64,000 bases of DNA from Lepidonotus clava (Eukaryota > Annelida > Polychaeta > Phyllodocida > Polynoidae): NCBI GenBank assembly GCA_936440205.1, contig OW387133.1, positions 70,122,374-70,186,373 of the forward strand. Direction: 5' to 3'. Within the stretch, counting starts at the first letter, position 1, and each line of letters starts with the position of its first letter. Positions 1 to 12,299 of this stretch are shown here, piece by piece. The translations under genes and the position numbers were made by a program. Below the pieces are notes generated by a model. The model was not told where the DNA came from. It did no database searches and saw only the letters and a list, made by a program, of their open reading frames with translations.

Positions 1-1868
1 TGCAGTCTGTGAGACTTCAGCCCAGTATTGCAGTAGACCTATTCGTAAGAGTTGCGGATATTTCAATACAATCACTATAATTTTCTTTTTCGAATCATAC
101 AAATGATAACCTTATGGAGATGAAAAATGACCATATTTGATATCATAACCGATGAAAAGGTCTTGCTTGTTGCTGCTTCGTTCAACCTGAAATGCTTATT
201 TTCAAGCTGTGCATTAAGACTGCGTTCCGCTGACGTGGCTTTTGAAAGGTCATCTGACGCAGCACCCTCCCACTGCCATTATCATCCCCTTAGTGACCCG
301 CCCACCCCTAAATACTGCACAGCCTACAGTTTGTACCATCATGGAGTATCGTATTACCCCACTCGAGATATATCATTCATCGAGATATCACAGCAGGAAC
401 ACATATTCTGACGCCGAATAAATACTTATTTGCTGATTCTAATTACTTAAGTTCCATGTAGGTAATGAGTCAGCAGTGCAAATACTACCTGCTATACAAA
501 CGTCAGCAGTTGTCCCCATTAAATCTCCCTTCTTTCATACTTAAAGTTGTTGCTTTTAACTATGAATTAAAACGACAGCAGGTCATAGGCTCATATAATC
601 CCTGCATTATCGCGTACTGGCTTTTATGCAAGGCCCTCAGCTTCGGCTGTCGGTAGCAAAGGGCTAGAGGGGGTTCTATGTAGTCATGCTGCATACTGAT
701 GGGCCGACGGCAAGTTCTGATTGAGGCATCCGTCCCATGGGTATCACTATCATGACATATAGGAATCTGGATTAAACATCAAAGACGCAGGCAGCATCCC
801 TGTTGATTAGGCCTTTTTGAAGGAAGCAGAGGATATATAGTGATGCTATATAGGTCCAGCAAAGGTTTCTGCATCAATAAAATGGTAGGTGTACATGATT
901 GTGTGTCTCTCTGCCTACAGCCTAGATCCTTTAATGTGAGGATTTTTAATACGGAGGTGTCATATTAACGAAAGTCTCGATGTATTTACATTGTTATAAA
1001 GAACAGCAACATTGGCTGAGCATTTCTTTTGATTCAGAAAACAATGTGTATTTACTCTATGATATAATTTTACAGATGAAATTCTTCAGAAAAAAACTGC
1101 TTCAAACCCCTATTAGAGTGTGTTTCCTATTGAATTTCTTAACGTCTCGAATACTATTACATTAATACCATACTATGGGAATTACAGAAGGATAAATCCT
1201 TTATAGGCACGTGAATTATAAAGCTGCTATGGAAAGGTTCACGTTGTGGACAGAAGCACATGATTAAACTGCAAGTTTTGGCACGGAGTGCTTCAAACGG
1301 CGGAGTTTGATTAAGTCACTCGACGAACTTGGGCATCTCTTTGCTAATATGTATTAGCAATAATGTAGTTATACGGTACCATGTGTACTAGCAACAGAGA
1401 AACATAACGTCTCACAATCCAAAGAAGCGGCGTCACATCATAATTCATGAGTCATGTAAACGAAGGTATACATAATGACAACTCTGCTGCATAAGCAGTA
1501 CAAATTATACTATCTCATCCATATTCACGGCAATACACTGTGTCAATTATTGCATTGGCGCATACACCGTAGCACTCTGAGGTTAAAATAGCCGAATGAT
1601 GTCTTTTATTGACACAATTGCATTGAATGTGTGCACCAGATATAATTTTATGATGAATCGTAGGGGAATGGCCATCCACGAATTTAGTTTTCTTTTTATT
1701 TCAGCTGTATGATTTAAGTTTGGAACTTTTGCTTATACCTTTTGCGAAAAGACTTAACATTTCATAACATGACGATATAATGCTATCCAAGAAATTAAAC
1801 CATCCTTTGTGAGTCGGTCCTCTAAGCTATGCATTGTAGTAAGGGGTGGTAGGTTGGGAGGCGGTGGT
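1..1868. other. Intergenic, nothing recognised
   Basis: AT-rich unique-looking sequence. Reading frames are short and have no family resemblance. No RNA gene, repeat or clear regulatory cluster was seen by eye. Confidence 0.5.
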
Positions 1869-1877
1869 GGGTGGGAG
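1869..1877. repeat. Candidate target-site duplication, left copy (GGGTGGGAG)
   Basis: An exact 9-bp match to 3198-3206 in direct orientation, immediately outside the foldback arrays. The flank is G-rich (GGTGGTGGGTGGGAG), so chance similarity is possible. Confidence 0.4.
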
Positions 1878-3197
1878 GGTGACAGGACAACTACCCCTGG
1901 GACAACTACCCCTGGGACAACTACCCTGGGGACAACTACCCCCTAGGACAACTACCCCTTAGGACTATTACCCCCTAGGACTATTACCCCCATAGGACAA
2001 CTACCCCTTAGGACAACTACCCCTTAGGACAACTACCCCTACGGGTAGGACAACTACCCCCATAGGACAACTACCCCCATAGGACAACTACCCCTTTAGA
2101 TAGGACAACTACCCCTATATATAGCACCATTACCCCTTTAGGACAATTACCCCTACAGATAGGACAACTACCCCCAATGATAGGACAACTACCCCTATGA
2201 TAGGACAACTACCCCCCTTGATAGGACAACTACCCCCATTGGTAGGACAACTACCCCCCTTGATAGGACAACTACCCCCATAGGTAGGACAACTACCCTC
2301 CTTTGATAGGACAATTACCCCCTTTAGTAGGACAACTACCCCCCTTGATAGGACAACTACCCCCAAAGGTAGGACAACTACCCCCCTTGATAGGACAACT
2401 ACCCCCATTGGTAGGACAACTACCCCCCTTGATAGGACAACTACCCCCATAGGTAGGACAACTACCCTCCTTTGATAGGACAATTACCCCCTTTAGTAGG
2501 ACAACTACCCCCCTTGATAGGACAATTACCCCCTTTAGTAGGACAACTACCCCCCTTGATAGGACAACTACCCCCAAAGGTAGGACAACTACCCCCCTTT
2601 GATAGGACAACTACCCCCTTTAGTAGGACAACTACCCCCCTTGATAGGACAACTACCCCCATCGGTAGGACAACTACCCCTATTGGTAGGACAACTACCC
2701 CCCTTTGATAGGACAATTACCCCCTTTAGTAGGACAACTACCCCATTGATAGAACAACTACAACCATTGGTTGGCCTATCCCCCCTTTGCCCGGCCCTGA
2801 ACACCAAGGGCAGGTCCTACCAATGGGGGTAGTTGTCCTACCAATAGGGGTAGTTGTCCTATCTATGGGGGTAGTTGTCCTATCAAGGGGGGTAGTTGTC
2901 CTAAAGGGGTAATTGTCCTACCTATAGGGGTAATTGTCCTACCTATAGGGGTAGTTGTCCTATCTAGAGGGGTAGTTGTCCTAAGGGGTAGTTGTCCTAC
3001 CCATAGGGGTAATTGTCCTAAGGGGTAGTTGTCCTAAGGGGTAGTTGTCCCAGGGGTAGTTGTCCTATGGGGGTAATAGTCCTAGTGGGTAATAGTCCTA
3101 GTGGGTAATAGTCCTAGGGGGTAGTTGTCCCAGGGGTAGTTGTCCCAGGGGTAGTTGTCCCAGGGGTAGTTGTCCCAGGGGTAGTTGTCCTAGAATC
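1878..3197. mobile_element. Foldback element made of inverted arrays of about 15-20 bp tandem repeats
   Basis: The left arm (about 1878-2760) is some 45 units of the type GGACAACTACCCC plus a spacer. The right arm (about 2817-3197) is some 20 units in the opposite orientation, around a spacer of about 55 bp. Outer units are 15 bp (CCTGGGACAACTACC), inner ones 18-20 bp. Variant units occur in matching order from each end: GGACTATTACCC at about 1971-1990 and, inverted, at 3065-3118; a TA(C/T)GGGTAGGAC unit near 2040 and, inverted, near 3000. Such registered arms indicate one foldback structure rather than chance arrays. A 9-bp direct repeat GGGTGGGAG flanks it (1869-1877 and 3198-3206). There is no coding capacity; frames crossing it are repeat translations. 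It resembles the sea urchin TU foldback transposons, whose inverted repeats contain 15-bp tandem units; family membership is inference. Confidence 0.75.
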
Positions 3198-3206
3198 GGG
3201 TGGGAG
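3198..3206. repeat. Candidate target-site duplication, right copy (GGGTGGGAG)
   Basis: The partner of 1869-1877. It is followed at once by ATGTCACCC, whose reverse complement GGGTGACAT resembles the left terminus GGGTGACAGGAC, so the true element boundary could instead be at 3215. Confidence 0.4.
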
Positions 3207-3684
3207 ATGTCACCCAGAGGCACACTAATAGATCAATGGATAGTGACACCTCCAGGAGGAGCCCGCCTTGACCTTACCCGAAAGCCTTCTCCTGGTCAGG
3301 GGCCGCAGGGTCTGGCCCCGGAGAGCGGCAGGTGTGAAATATCATTACTCAACGACGGAGGCCCACGTTGGTTTAACGCCCCGCCACAAATCTAGACGAC
3401 CCAGTGCGGTCTAAGGCGGCCGACACCCTCACCTATAGGTTATAGCCTTAAGTAAAGTGCGCTATTGGTTTCAGCTGAATGACTAGCTCGAAATAATTCA
3501 TTATCATCGACACACCCAGGACATTCCATGCGAATTTGGGGCTTGTTGCCATACACTTTGATAGGTCTACAGTCAATATTTACATAGAAAATTACCAAAA
3601 ATAGTAAAATAAGCTCAAATGAGTCTAAAAATGAAATTTTATATAGTTTTATTGGTAGGTAACATTAAAAAAAAATTGCATAAT

Positions 3685-3698
3685 GTTGCCATGGTTAC
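3685..3698. promoter_or_regulatory. RFX-type X-box (GTTGCCATGGTTAC)
   Basis: A near-palindromic X-box with half-sites GTTGCC and GGTTAC around a central AT, the class bound by RFX factors. It lies 57 bp before a second X-box. Confidence 0.5.
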
Positions 3699-3755
3699 CG
3701 GAATGTTGAAAGTTGAATGTCAAAACTTACATATTTTGCTAGGATGAAGTAATTG

Positions 3756-3769
3756 GTTGCCATGGAAAC
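3756..3769. promoter_or_regulatory. RFX-type X-box (GTTGCCATGGAAAC)
   Basis: An exact match to the long X-box word recurrent in vertebrate conserved non-coding elements. It pairs with the site at 3685-3698 in the same orientation. Confidence 0.55.
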
Positions 3770-5013
3770 TAGCAAATTCTAAAATTAGGAAAACAGAAAA
3801 CATTATTCAACTCCAATCAGCTGCAGATCGATCTGTGTCGGCATCGGAGACCTTTATTGTGTGGATCTATATCGAATTTGATTTGGAATCGGCTGCAGTG
3901 CGAAGGACACTTTTACAATATTAGGATGTTGAGGGGTACGTATTGTTGTGAGACACAGTGCAAGCAGGAAATAAGTATAGGTCCTAGACTGTCTATTTAA
4001 TCATGGTAATAGACGAATGCTTTGTCAAATTCAATCAGCATCATGTGAAGTATGACTGCTCCTTTCATATATACTGATTACTAAATTGCCTCGTTGGCCT
4101 CTGATATTAGCCATCGTAAGTTTCAACATCACCAATGATGGTGGTCAAAGGTTCTAAATCGCAGAGCAGGTCCTTATGGAATTATTAATTTCGGCTTCTC
4201 GATGGGATCATAATGGGGATTTCAAAGGAAAAACATATTGACCAACACCTTTCCTAATTGATTCAGATTATAAACTAGCTTTTCTGGTTCGTCTGAACTC
4301 TACTAAGCCTATAGACATTGTACTTGAAAATACCCTACTTGCTACTCCTCGCATGTGCATAATGTTTTCTTTAGTGTCTCTCAGAGTACAATATCAGTTC
4401 GCCCTATGGAAGGTCGCGGTTCATTGCTTTAATGGTATCTTTGGACCAGTGCCACCGATTGTCTGAGCGGGATACCTAAGTAGCTTCTCCTGCATGCTCC
4501 TCCAAGGGTTCAGGCAGGGTACTTTTCCTTAACTTCCTTGGGCCCATGTCGTTTACGATCTAAGCCTAGCGTCGTATTTTATCAGCCAGACCTGGATATC
4601 TGAAATGGATGGCTGAGCGTAGGTTCCTGACCGGTTTCCATGGTGATTTAACGACGCAGAAACACGTCCGAACGTGAGGGTGTGATGGGGATGAGAACTT
4701 GACGAGTGACGTCACCGCATGTATTGACCGGAAGGAGTATCCCATCAATCCGTGCGGCCGGCCGCAGGATGCCTGCAGTGAAAAGGGACAAGGTTGAAGA
4801 CAAAACGCGGGCCCCAGGCTTTTGGTGGATCTACGGCAAAAGTGGGGTAAGATTGGGTGAGGGGCAAGGGGCTTGCTTACTGTGCAGCGGTCAGGACAGC
4901 AATCCAAAGAGCATATATCATCGTTCTGACGTTTAGTTTTGCAGGCATTATTACCCCAACCACCCTCACCCCCATGCCTCCCTCCCTCAACCAGCCCCTC
5001 CCCCGGTGTGGTG

Positions 5014-5027
5014 CTGCCACCTGCTGG
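5014..5027 (-). promoter_or_regulatory. CTCF-like core (CTGCCACCTGCTGG)
   Basis: Fits the reverse CTCF consensus CTGCCMYCTRSTGG at all positions, since R=G and S=C. It sits in a GC-rich island near a CRE palindrome. Occupancy cannot be judged from sequence. Confidence 0.4.
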
Positions 5028-8000
5028 GAGATCATTCGGCAAACAGAGTGGGCATCTATCATGCTCAGAGATAGGGGCCAAAGCACTGAGCCCTGTGTAC
5101 CGTCTAATATAGAATTCCCCCCGTAGCATTACGTGGCTAGCCCGAAATCTTTGGGGAGGAATTCCAGTCTACTTTTTTTCTTCCACCAGATAGGTAGATG
5201 AATAGAGACCGGCGGTGAAGCAAGCAAGCGAAAGACGGAGCGACTCGGGGAGCCCTCAAGGCTGCCCGCCATCTCCATAATCTGCTCTTAAAATGAGGAG
5301 GCGCATTATGAAACTGCTCAACCGTTCTGGCAGAATTAGGTTAACGCAATTGATGACGAGCTGACTTGCCTACATTAAATTGGACCTACCGATTCGATTT
5401 GACAAATAAATCAATTATAACCAGGGGACTGCTTAGACGGGCTTTTAGACCGACGCTTGTATGAGGTTGGTTAGGTTGCGACACGGAAAACCTTTTCTTT
5501 CATAAGGCGTCTTTGAAATAAACAGGATTACTTCATTCAAAGAGCTTCAGTCTCTATGAAGTCGGAGTGTGATACGTCGTTCATCAGCTCGCTGCACACT
5601 TTCATGCCTTAGTCGCCTGTACATTGCCTTTTACTAGAAAGGGAATAGAGAGGGGCTCCTTGAGCAGTGAGGTCCTTGACCCGGAGGCCTTCCTGGCCAA
5701 GGTATTAGTATTAGTTATTGGTTGTCATAATGAATAATGGTATCAAAATAGCATATAAAGCCCCATTGAAAAAACGGTGACAGCCCCCCCCCCCAATAAT
5801 TTTTGGCCATTTTCTCTGCAATCATAGACCAGTATGCCCCAGATTGCAGAGTTGATCATTTAAGTTATGATAGGAAAATGTAGCTCAACATACCAACTAA
5901 CCATGCAATGCAATGAAAACCATAAGTGGGTAATTGGGAGGCGGGCCTTAGGCCGCCGACCTTCTCTAGACTCTTTCTACACCAGGTTGTCTCAATGCAT
6001 TTCAATGGGGGTCAAAACAGTTGTTACAATTTTGTGACAAATTTTTCGTTCCACTTTTCTCAGTAATGCCAGCATTATAATCTTCAAACTATATGTATTT
6101 CTCTACTTCTGTTTCTAGTATATGGTGATTTGGTTCCAAAATTCTGAAATATTTGGTTGTTTTCTTGTAATTTGGGAGATAATCCATAAGTTTTTTCTTA
6201 CAAAATTGAAATAGGAATTTCCTATAGTAAAGAAAGTAGATCATCACTCTCCAGACACAGCAAATCTCTTTTCCCATAGGGATACATGGAGATTGACAAA
6301 GACGGTTTCAGTGTCAAATTCCTCACACTCTCCAGGCACATGTTTAGTACTAAAATGATAACTTGTTATAATGATTGCACAATCCACCACCCGCCTCCTT
6401 CGGTACAGCAGTACCCGAAAATCTAGTTGATTTATCCGTTCCATGTTTGTGCTAAGAGAAAATAATACTATGACAATCTACCGGTTTGAACAAGCCACTT
6501 GCGTACGTTAGCTGTTTATGCCCTAATGTTAGGATTTCTATTTCAACATTTCGGAGTTTATTGGAAATACTTGAATATCTTGAAAACGAAACAATCCGGC
6601 TAAAATGGCTGTATAATGTTCAATTATTCACACCCATACCTGAAATATTCTTATCGTGAGTGACCGGTCAAAAAACTACACAAATTCTAAAATAAAGTTT
6701 CACAAAAAATTGAATATTGAAAGGTGTTCCAAACTTTCATATCACATGTATATTATATAGTTGCAGGCTACTATATCCAGCCCCCCAAAAAAATAAAGGG
6801 GGGGGGGGGGGGCGTCACCATGGTTATTTGGTCAGCAGAGCTGAAAACCCGTATCAAAACCAAAAAATGGCTTAAAATCGGTATTCTTTTGTTTCCCATA
6901 AATTCACTGAAATATTTAATCTAAAATCATTTTCAATATTCTATATTATTCTTGAGATCCTAATAATAACTTAGATGTATAATATACTTCTATACAACCT
7001 CTATAAAAAGAGAAACAGGGGATTGAAGAACTTGAGATATTTGGAAAATGGGGCGATCGTCCTTAATCATCGCTCCATTTGGTATGCCTAAAACTGTATA
7101 CATGGAATTGGTCTTCCGTTAAAGAATACAAGAACCCGTTGTAATCACTCCATTGAGCAACATAATCATTATTGCACTAACCCCTTTCAGTTGCTAGGCA
7201 CCCCATCCTTTGTGAAGAAAATTGGTCAATTGCAGTCACGTCATTATGGTCATTTCCATTCTTGTGGACAGGGTATGTAATAAAGGCATGTTCTAATGAG
7301 ACCCTGCCACTGTAATGGGTTGCCGGGTTACGTACGAGGGGTCCAACCTGAGCTCACTATGGAGGAGGAAAAAAGACGTGAGTAGATGCTGCCCAGCCAC
7401 TCACCAAGCCATTTGCCTGACCACCCCCACGGCCATACCATATTGCTATGGTATGTGATGGTTTATAACGAATGGCCGAAGCCAGATGGTGGTGCCTATA
7501 TCACGGCTGACCAATAACTGCGCTCCGCCCACCAAAGGACGCCGGATCCCGTTGGGTGCTGCCTGCGGCCCAAGTAATGCGTTGTGCGTGTCCCCAATAC
7601 AAAGCCGACCGACCCAGCGGAGGGCCGCGCTCAAGTAAAACCCTTTAAGGGCAGCTGATTGCTATGTAAAAATACGCACCTGGAAAGCAGTGATAAGGTA
7701 GATAGGAATAAAGCCTTCCAAACCCAAAGAACTTTCCTTTCTACAGGGTTACCTCGAGCCTTGTAACCCTTATTCCGTTGGGGTTGGGTATGTATGGTAA
7801 TAAATGTGTTGCCACTCAGTGTGAGCCTCCATTGCATGATTAAGTAGCCTCTCAATATAGGTGTGTTGTTACATGGACAATGATTTACGGAATAATTCGC
7901 TTGATCTATGCTTATTATATCGTGATCCTTTATCCGATAACACTACCCCTAGTTTACAGTTATCATCTTATTTTCTGAGGAAAAAGGAAATAAAATAAAA

Positions 8001-11000
8001 GCTAATTGTGATCCTATATTCATATAAATATATGTAGGCCTATATGTATATTATGATCATGGTATTTGTAACGCCATGTAGATTGATGTCCTACGCATAG
8101 AGTACTGTCTTGGTGGCAATAATGAGACAACAGAATGACAATATGTATAAGCTAATGCATGTCCATGTAATTTTGGCAACTGCCCTAAATTCCAGTGTAT
8201 TGGGATGCAAAGGCAATAATTATTCCAATACGTAATAAGCCCATCCCAGTTTACACCAAAGTTAAAGTTTACCATGAAATATTTTCAAAATTGCCTCAAT
8301 GCTTTCTCTTTGAAGACAGTTGCATAATACAAAATTAACCAAAACAATTTGGTTGAGAAATTTCTTCCTAAAATTGTAAAATGCAGCTTTATAATATATT
8401 GGCCTTTTTCCCATAGGAACCAATGTTAAAGCCTGTCAGCCCAACCTACAATGTCCGACACTATTTTGCCCTGAAATACAGCATTTTGATTGACTGGCAA
8501 ACCTGCAAAACTATCAATTAATAAAATTTTAGGAATCATAATGTTTTATCAATGCTTTAGGATTTAGGAAAACATAATTCTTGCTTATTTTAGTAAACCT
8601 AATTGTAGGAGACAAAGATGCTTTATATGTGAATTTCGTCTGACCCTTGTCCAACCCTGGAAATCCCCTATGTGGGATGGGCTTATTGGCAGTTCATGTA
8701 AGCTGGTTAAGATGAAGCCGTTGTAATAACTAAGAACGAATTAACCCGGCGTTTTCTTCAATTTATCCTTGGCGACAACTACATACACAAAACCTATTTC
8801 GTTAAATAAAGTTAATATAGCGCGTCAACTATCTTTCCGTGATTTCCATAGTATGGATCTCCAATTTTAATGCCCGAGAGAAGGCTGGAACATAAACCTT
8901 TCAGTCTCGAGGAACATAGCCTTTGGACCTTTTAATAGGACAGGATGCAATGGTAATCCCAGGAGGCTCCTCCATAGTGGGGAATGTCCCCAGGCCAAAA
9001 ACTAGATTTCTACTGCTCTGACCAGCTTCAATGCGTGTATTACCGACTCCACCATTCACAGGGGAGTTGTCAGAAATAGTTCCTGGCGATCATAAGCAAC
9101 TGCAGTTTGACAAGTCTCTTCCTCTTCATTTTTGTTGCCATCACGTTAAGCCATACCCTTGTCAAGTGACTGGCAATGCTTGGGTAGGTGCATTAATGTC
9201 CTGACGTCTCGAGCTCTCTCGGTTCTTTTGTAAAAATGTCAGTGGCAAAACAATAGCTTCCTCAGAATGGTTTGAAGTCTTTATAAGTTTTATTACTCGT
9301 TGAAAAAATACATTGAAGAAAGACTTCCCCACAGCAATGCTTCGGGCAACTTTTGACTTTAAGCCCAATTGATAAGCCGATCAATCCACGTTTAAAACAA
9401 AATCAAAGTTTATTGTTAAATGTGTACGCTTACAATAATTACTCACTGTGCATGTACAAAAATAGAATAATCGTCAAAAATATAAACAAGCTGTTTTGCA
9501 GGTCATGATTATCACCATACCTTACCATTAATTGCCCTGAAACGTAGCTTTTTAATAAATTGTGAAAAATGATTAGATTATTTCTGTAAAGTAGGCCTAC
9601 TGATAAATGTTCGACTGTTTAAACATGGTTTGGTGAAACGGTTTTGTCGTTCCCTATCATTTCAGTAACAATAACTGGATTGCACTGTATAATATATTAC
9701 GTCCAACCCGATGGTGTACCCAATGTGGGTAGGGCTTATTGACATGAAAAAATACCATTTTGTATGCTATAGAACACCATGTTTGCGGGGTTCATCTCCA
9801 TGTGATACAGTGCAATTCTGCCCATCTATAGACGCGTGGCCTGGGTTGCGACCTGCTCACCCCTCGGGTCGCCTGCAGGGGGTGCCAAACAGAGCTGCTC
9901 CTCAATTTTCGGTCCATTTGGAGCAGATCTGTGGAGCTGGCCCCTCGGAGAAGGCTGACACCAGGCTGCCAGCGTATAGAGCAGTAATAGGCAATTTGTC
10001 CCTGCCCCTGGACGGCGGCAGTGCCACCACTACATCGCCATGGGTTCCTTCATGAATATGAGCACACGAACGCCGGGAACGAGCTCAGGGTCAACAAAGG
10101 GTGTGCGGGACATCGAACAGCACGGCTCATGTTCGGTCTAGAGAACCCATTATGCTCTCAAATATCTTATGCATAATCGTACCTTCAAAAACCGTAATCC
10201 CATCCTCAATATCGATTGCAGTAGTTCAGCATTCGATAGATAAGACTACTTTCTATGATGATTCATGATATACTATCTAGTACTACTAGGCCTATTTAAA
10301 TAAACTACTGCTATGAACTATAATGCAATATGAAATACCAAATTCAAATCTTGTATTATAGTCTCTTTCAGTCGACATTAAGTTTACAAAAGGAGAAGTT
10401 GAATGAATAAATATCATAGTGGCTATATGTATACAATTAAACAGAAAACTAGACACAAAGGAAACAGAAAATGACATGATTGACAAAGATACAAAGAGGA
10501 ACCTGGACAAATCACATCCACCCCTGTCGTTTCTTCCAATAAAGGCGATTCCTTTTCTCCGCAAGTTCTCCCAAACTGGTAGGCCTGCCGGTCCGTATAA
10601 GCCGGCCATCCAATAGGAAGAATCCGAGGGGCTCACAGACTCCTATCTATACAAAGGAACCTGTATCAATTTGGGCGGTATCAGTGTCGGGGCCATAGCC
10701 ATTCGGACGGCACAAAGCCGGGTGATGGCGTCCCCCAGAATGACAATGTGGCCTCTTAAAGTAAGAACCACAGCCAGCTGATGACTTGGTATCAACGTCT
10801 CGAAGGGGAGACGATACAACATGCTCTATTCAAGAAAAAGACTTTTGTGCTAAAACACAACTTTAAAACTTTACATCTGAATATATTTTGAATCTGAAAT
10901 GTATACGTCCCTAATGCATGTGGGCCAAAATTCAAAAGCATACAAGTTTTCTCAAGATCCATGTGTTGATAGAGTCGGAAGCCACTCCTAACAAAGCAGA

Positions 11001-11945
11001 AACGGAATTGACAAATACATACACACGGCGCAAATGGTGCTAACTGGCATGAACATATTTTTCACGTTGCACTATTGATCCATTATTCCGCATCTTTTAT
11101 TTCATGGGAACATTTTTGATATTAGAAACATAGCAATAATTCCGATTATCACTATAAATTAAGAGAGTCCTTTAAAATACTCTTTATTCCGTCTGAAAGT
11201 TTTTTTACTGAGAACTAACATTAATATTTTCTCTCAACTCACTCAAATGTTAACAATAATAACCTTACCAACTTCAGGGCCATCATAGGAATTGTGGCAA
11301 TCAATAAAATTAATAATGTGTATTTTGCATCAGCAGTCATGTTGAGAGTCCCCTCATCCTTCACAGCATGTTAGATCCATTTCGATAAACACAAAAAAAG
11401 ACTTCTCCTAATGAAGACATGTCACGCCGCAAAGGATAATTACTCTTTGATTCCAGCAAGGAAAATGTCCCCAACTCTAAAGAAATTCATCAAATGAATG
11501 TGAAGTCTAAGACTCGATGCAACGTTTCAGTAACTCAAGAAACTGGCAAAATTAATCACCTCAGATGTCAGCTTCTGACTTAAGGCCGGGTCATAATGCT
11601 GAAACTCAACTCAATTCAGTAATTTCAGTGAGTCGCAGTCAGTCCCCATATGTGACATACCCTTAGTGAGTATTACAGTTTTGGACAGTCTCGAGACTGA
11701 TAGCCTATAGGTCCTAAATCGCATGTCTCAAACCAAAACTATTTAGTCTTAAATCAATAATGATATTATAGGTGTACTAATCAGAGATTGCATGCACTAT
11801 CTGCTAAGTGGATTAACATTTCTCGCGAGAGAAAGTGCACTTTAGATGAGGTAGATCGATAGGCCTATGTTTTTTTTTGCTGTGGAAGTAAGTTTCATTA
11901 TTTGTGTCTCCCTCACTACTAAATTGCTTTTTTCTCTGAACTTAT

Positions 11946-12299
11946 TTAAGCCCTAGTTACACTAGGCCTATGCGTCGGGTATACATTCGCGTTGGGTCCC
12001 AGAACCCAACGTGTCTGATTCGCATTAAGGCTATATTACACTACGTGGTGCTAACCAACGCAACCTGATACGAAGCATAATTATTATACTATGCGTTTTG
12101 GGTTGGCTCGTGTTTGCTCACGTTGTCTTGTTTGCTCACATTGGCTCATGTTCGTTTGCGTTGGCTCGCATTTTATCTTTTTTTTTTTTTTTTTTTTTTT
12201 TACAAACATGTCTGTAAAATAATGTGAATCGGATGCGTTGAGCGCCGGGACCCGAAGCTAACATAGACCCGACGCATAGTGTAATAATATGGCTTTTAA
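11946..12299. mobile_element. MITE-like inverted-repeat element with TTAA ends
   Basis: The left end reads TTAAGCCCTAGTTACACTA and continues TATGCGTCGGGT. The right end, reverse complemented, reads TTAAAAGCCATATTATTACA followed by CTATGCGTCGGGT. Both arms then reach a GGGTCCC word. TTAA at both ends suggests a non-autonomous piggyBac-type element, an inference from the target motif. The interior carries GTTGGCTCG-like short repeats and a long T run at about 12178-12200. There is no coding capacity. Confidence 0.6.

Larger units (their letters stand above)
3207..11945. other. Intergenic, no gene recognised
   Basis: Mostly AT-rich. There are two X-boxes near 3.7 kb and a GC-richer island at about 4.57-5.15 kb with a CRE palindrome (TGACGTCA, 4707-4714) and a CTCF-like word (5014-5027). 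There is a C run at 5784-5794, a G run at 6798-6812, three copies of a TGGGNNGGGCTTATT word (8.2, 8.7 and 9.7 kb) and another GC-rich patch at 9.8-10.1 kb. No credible exon was found. Confidence 0.5.

Noticed and set aside
2130-2832. Several overlapping frames with GVVVLP or GQLPP repeats
   Set aside because: They are translations of the tandem units of the foldback element on both strands, not proteins.
1878-3197. CRISPR-like repeat array
   Set aside because: Units are contiguous 15-20 bp repeats without unique spacers and are arranged as inverted arms, in a genome with spliced genes.
4566-5129. 187-residue minus-strand reading frame
   Set aside because: It has no family resemblance or coding-like composition and overlaps frames on the other strand. 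It lies in a GC-rich island where stop codons are rare by composition.
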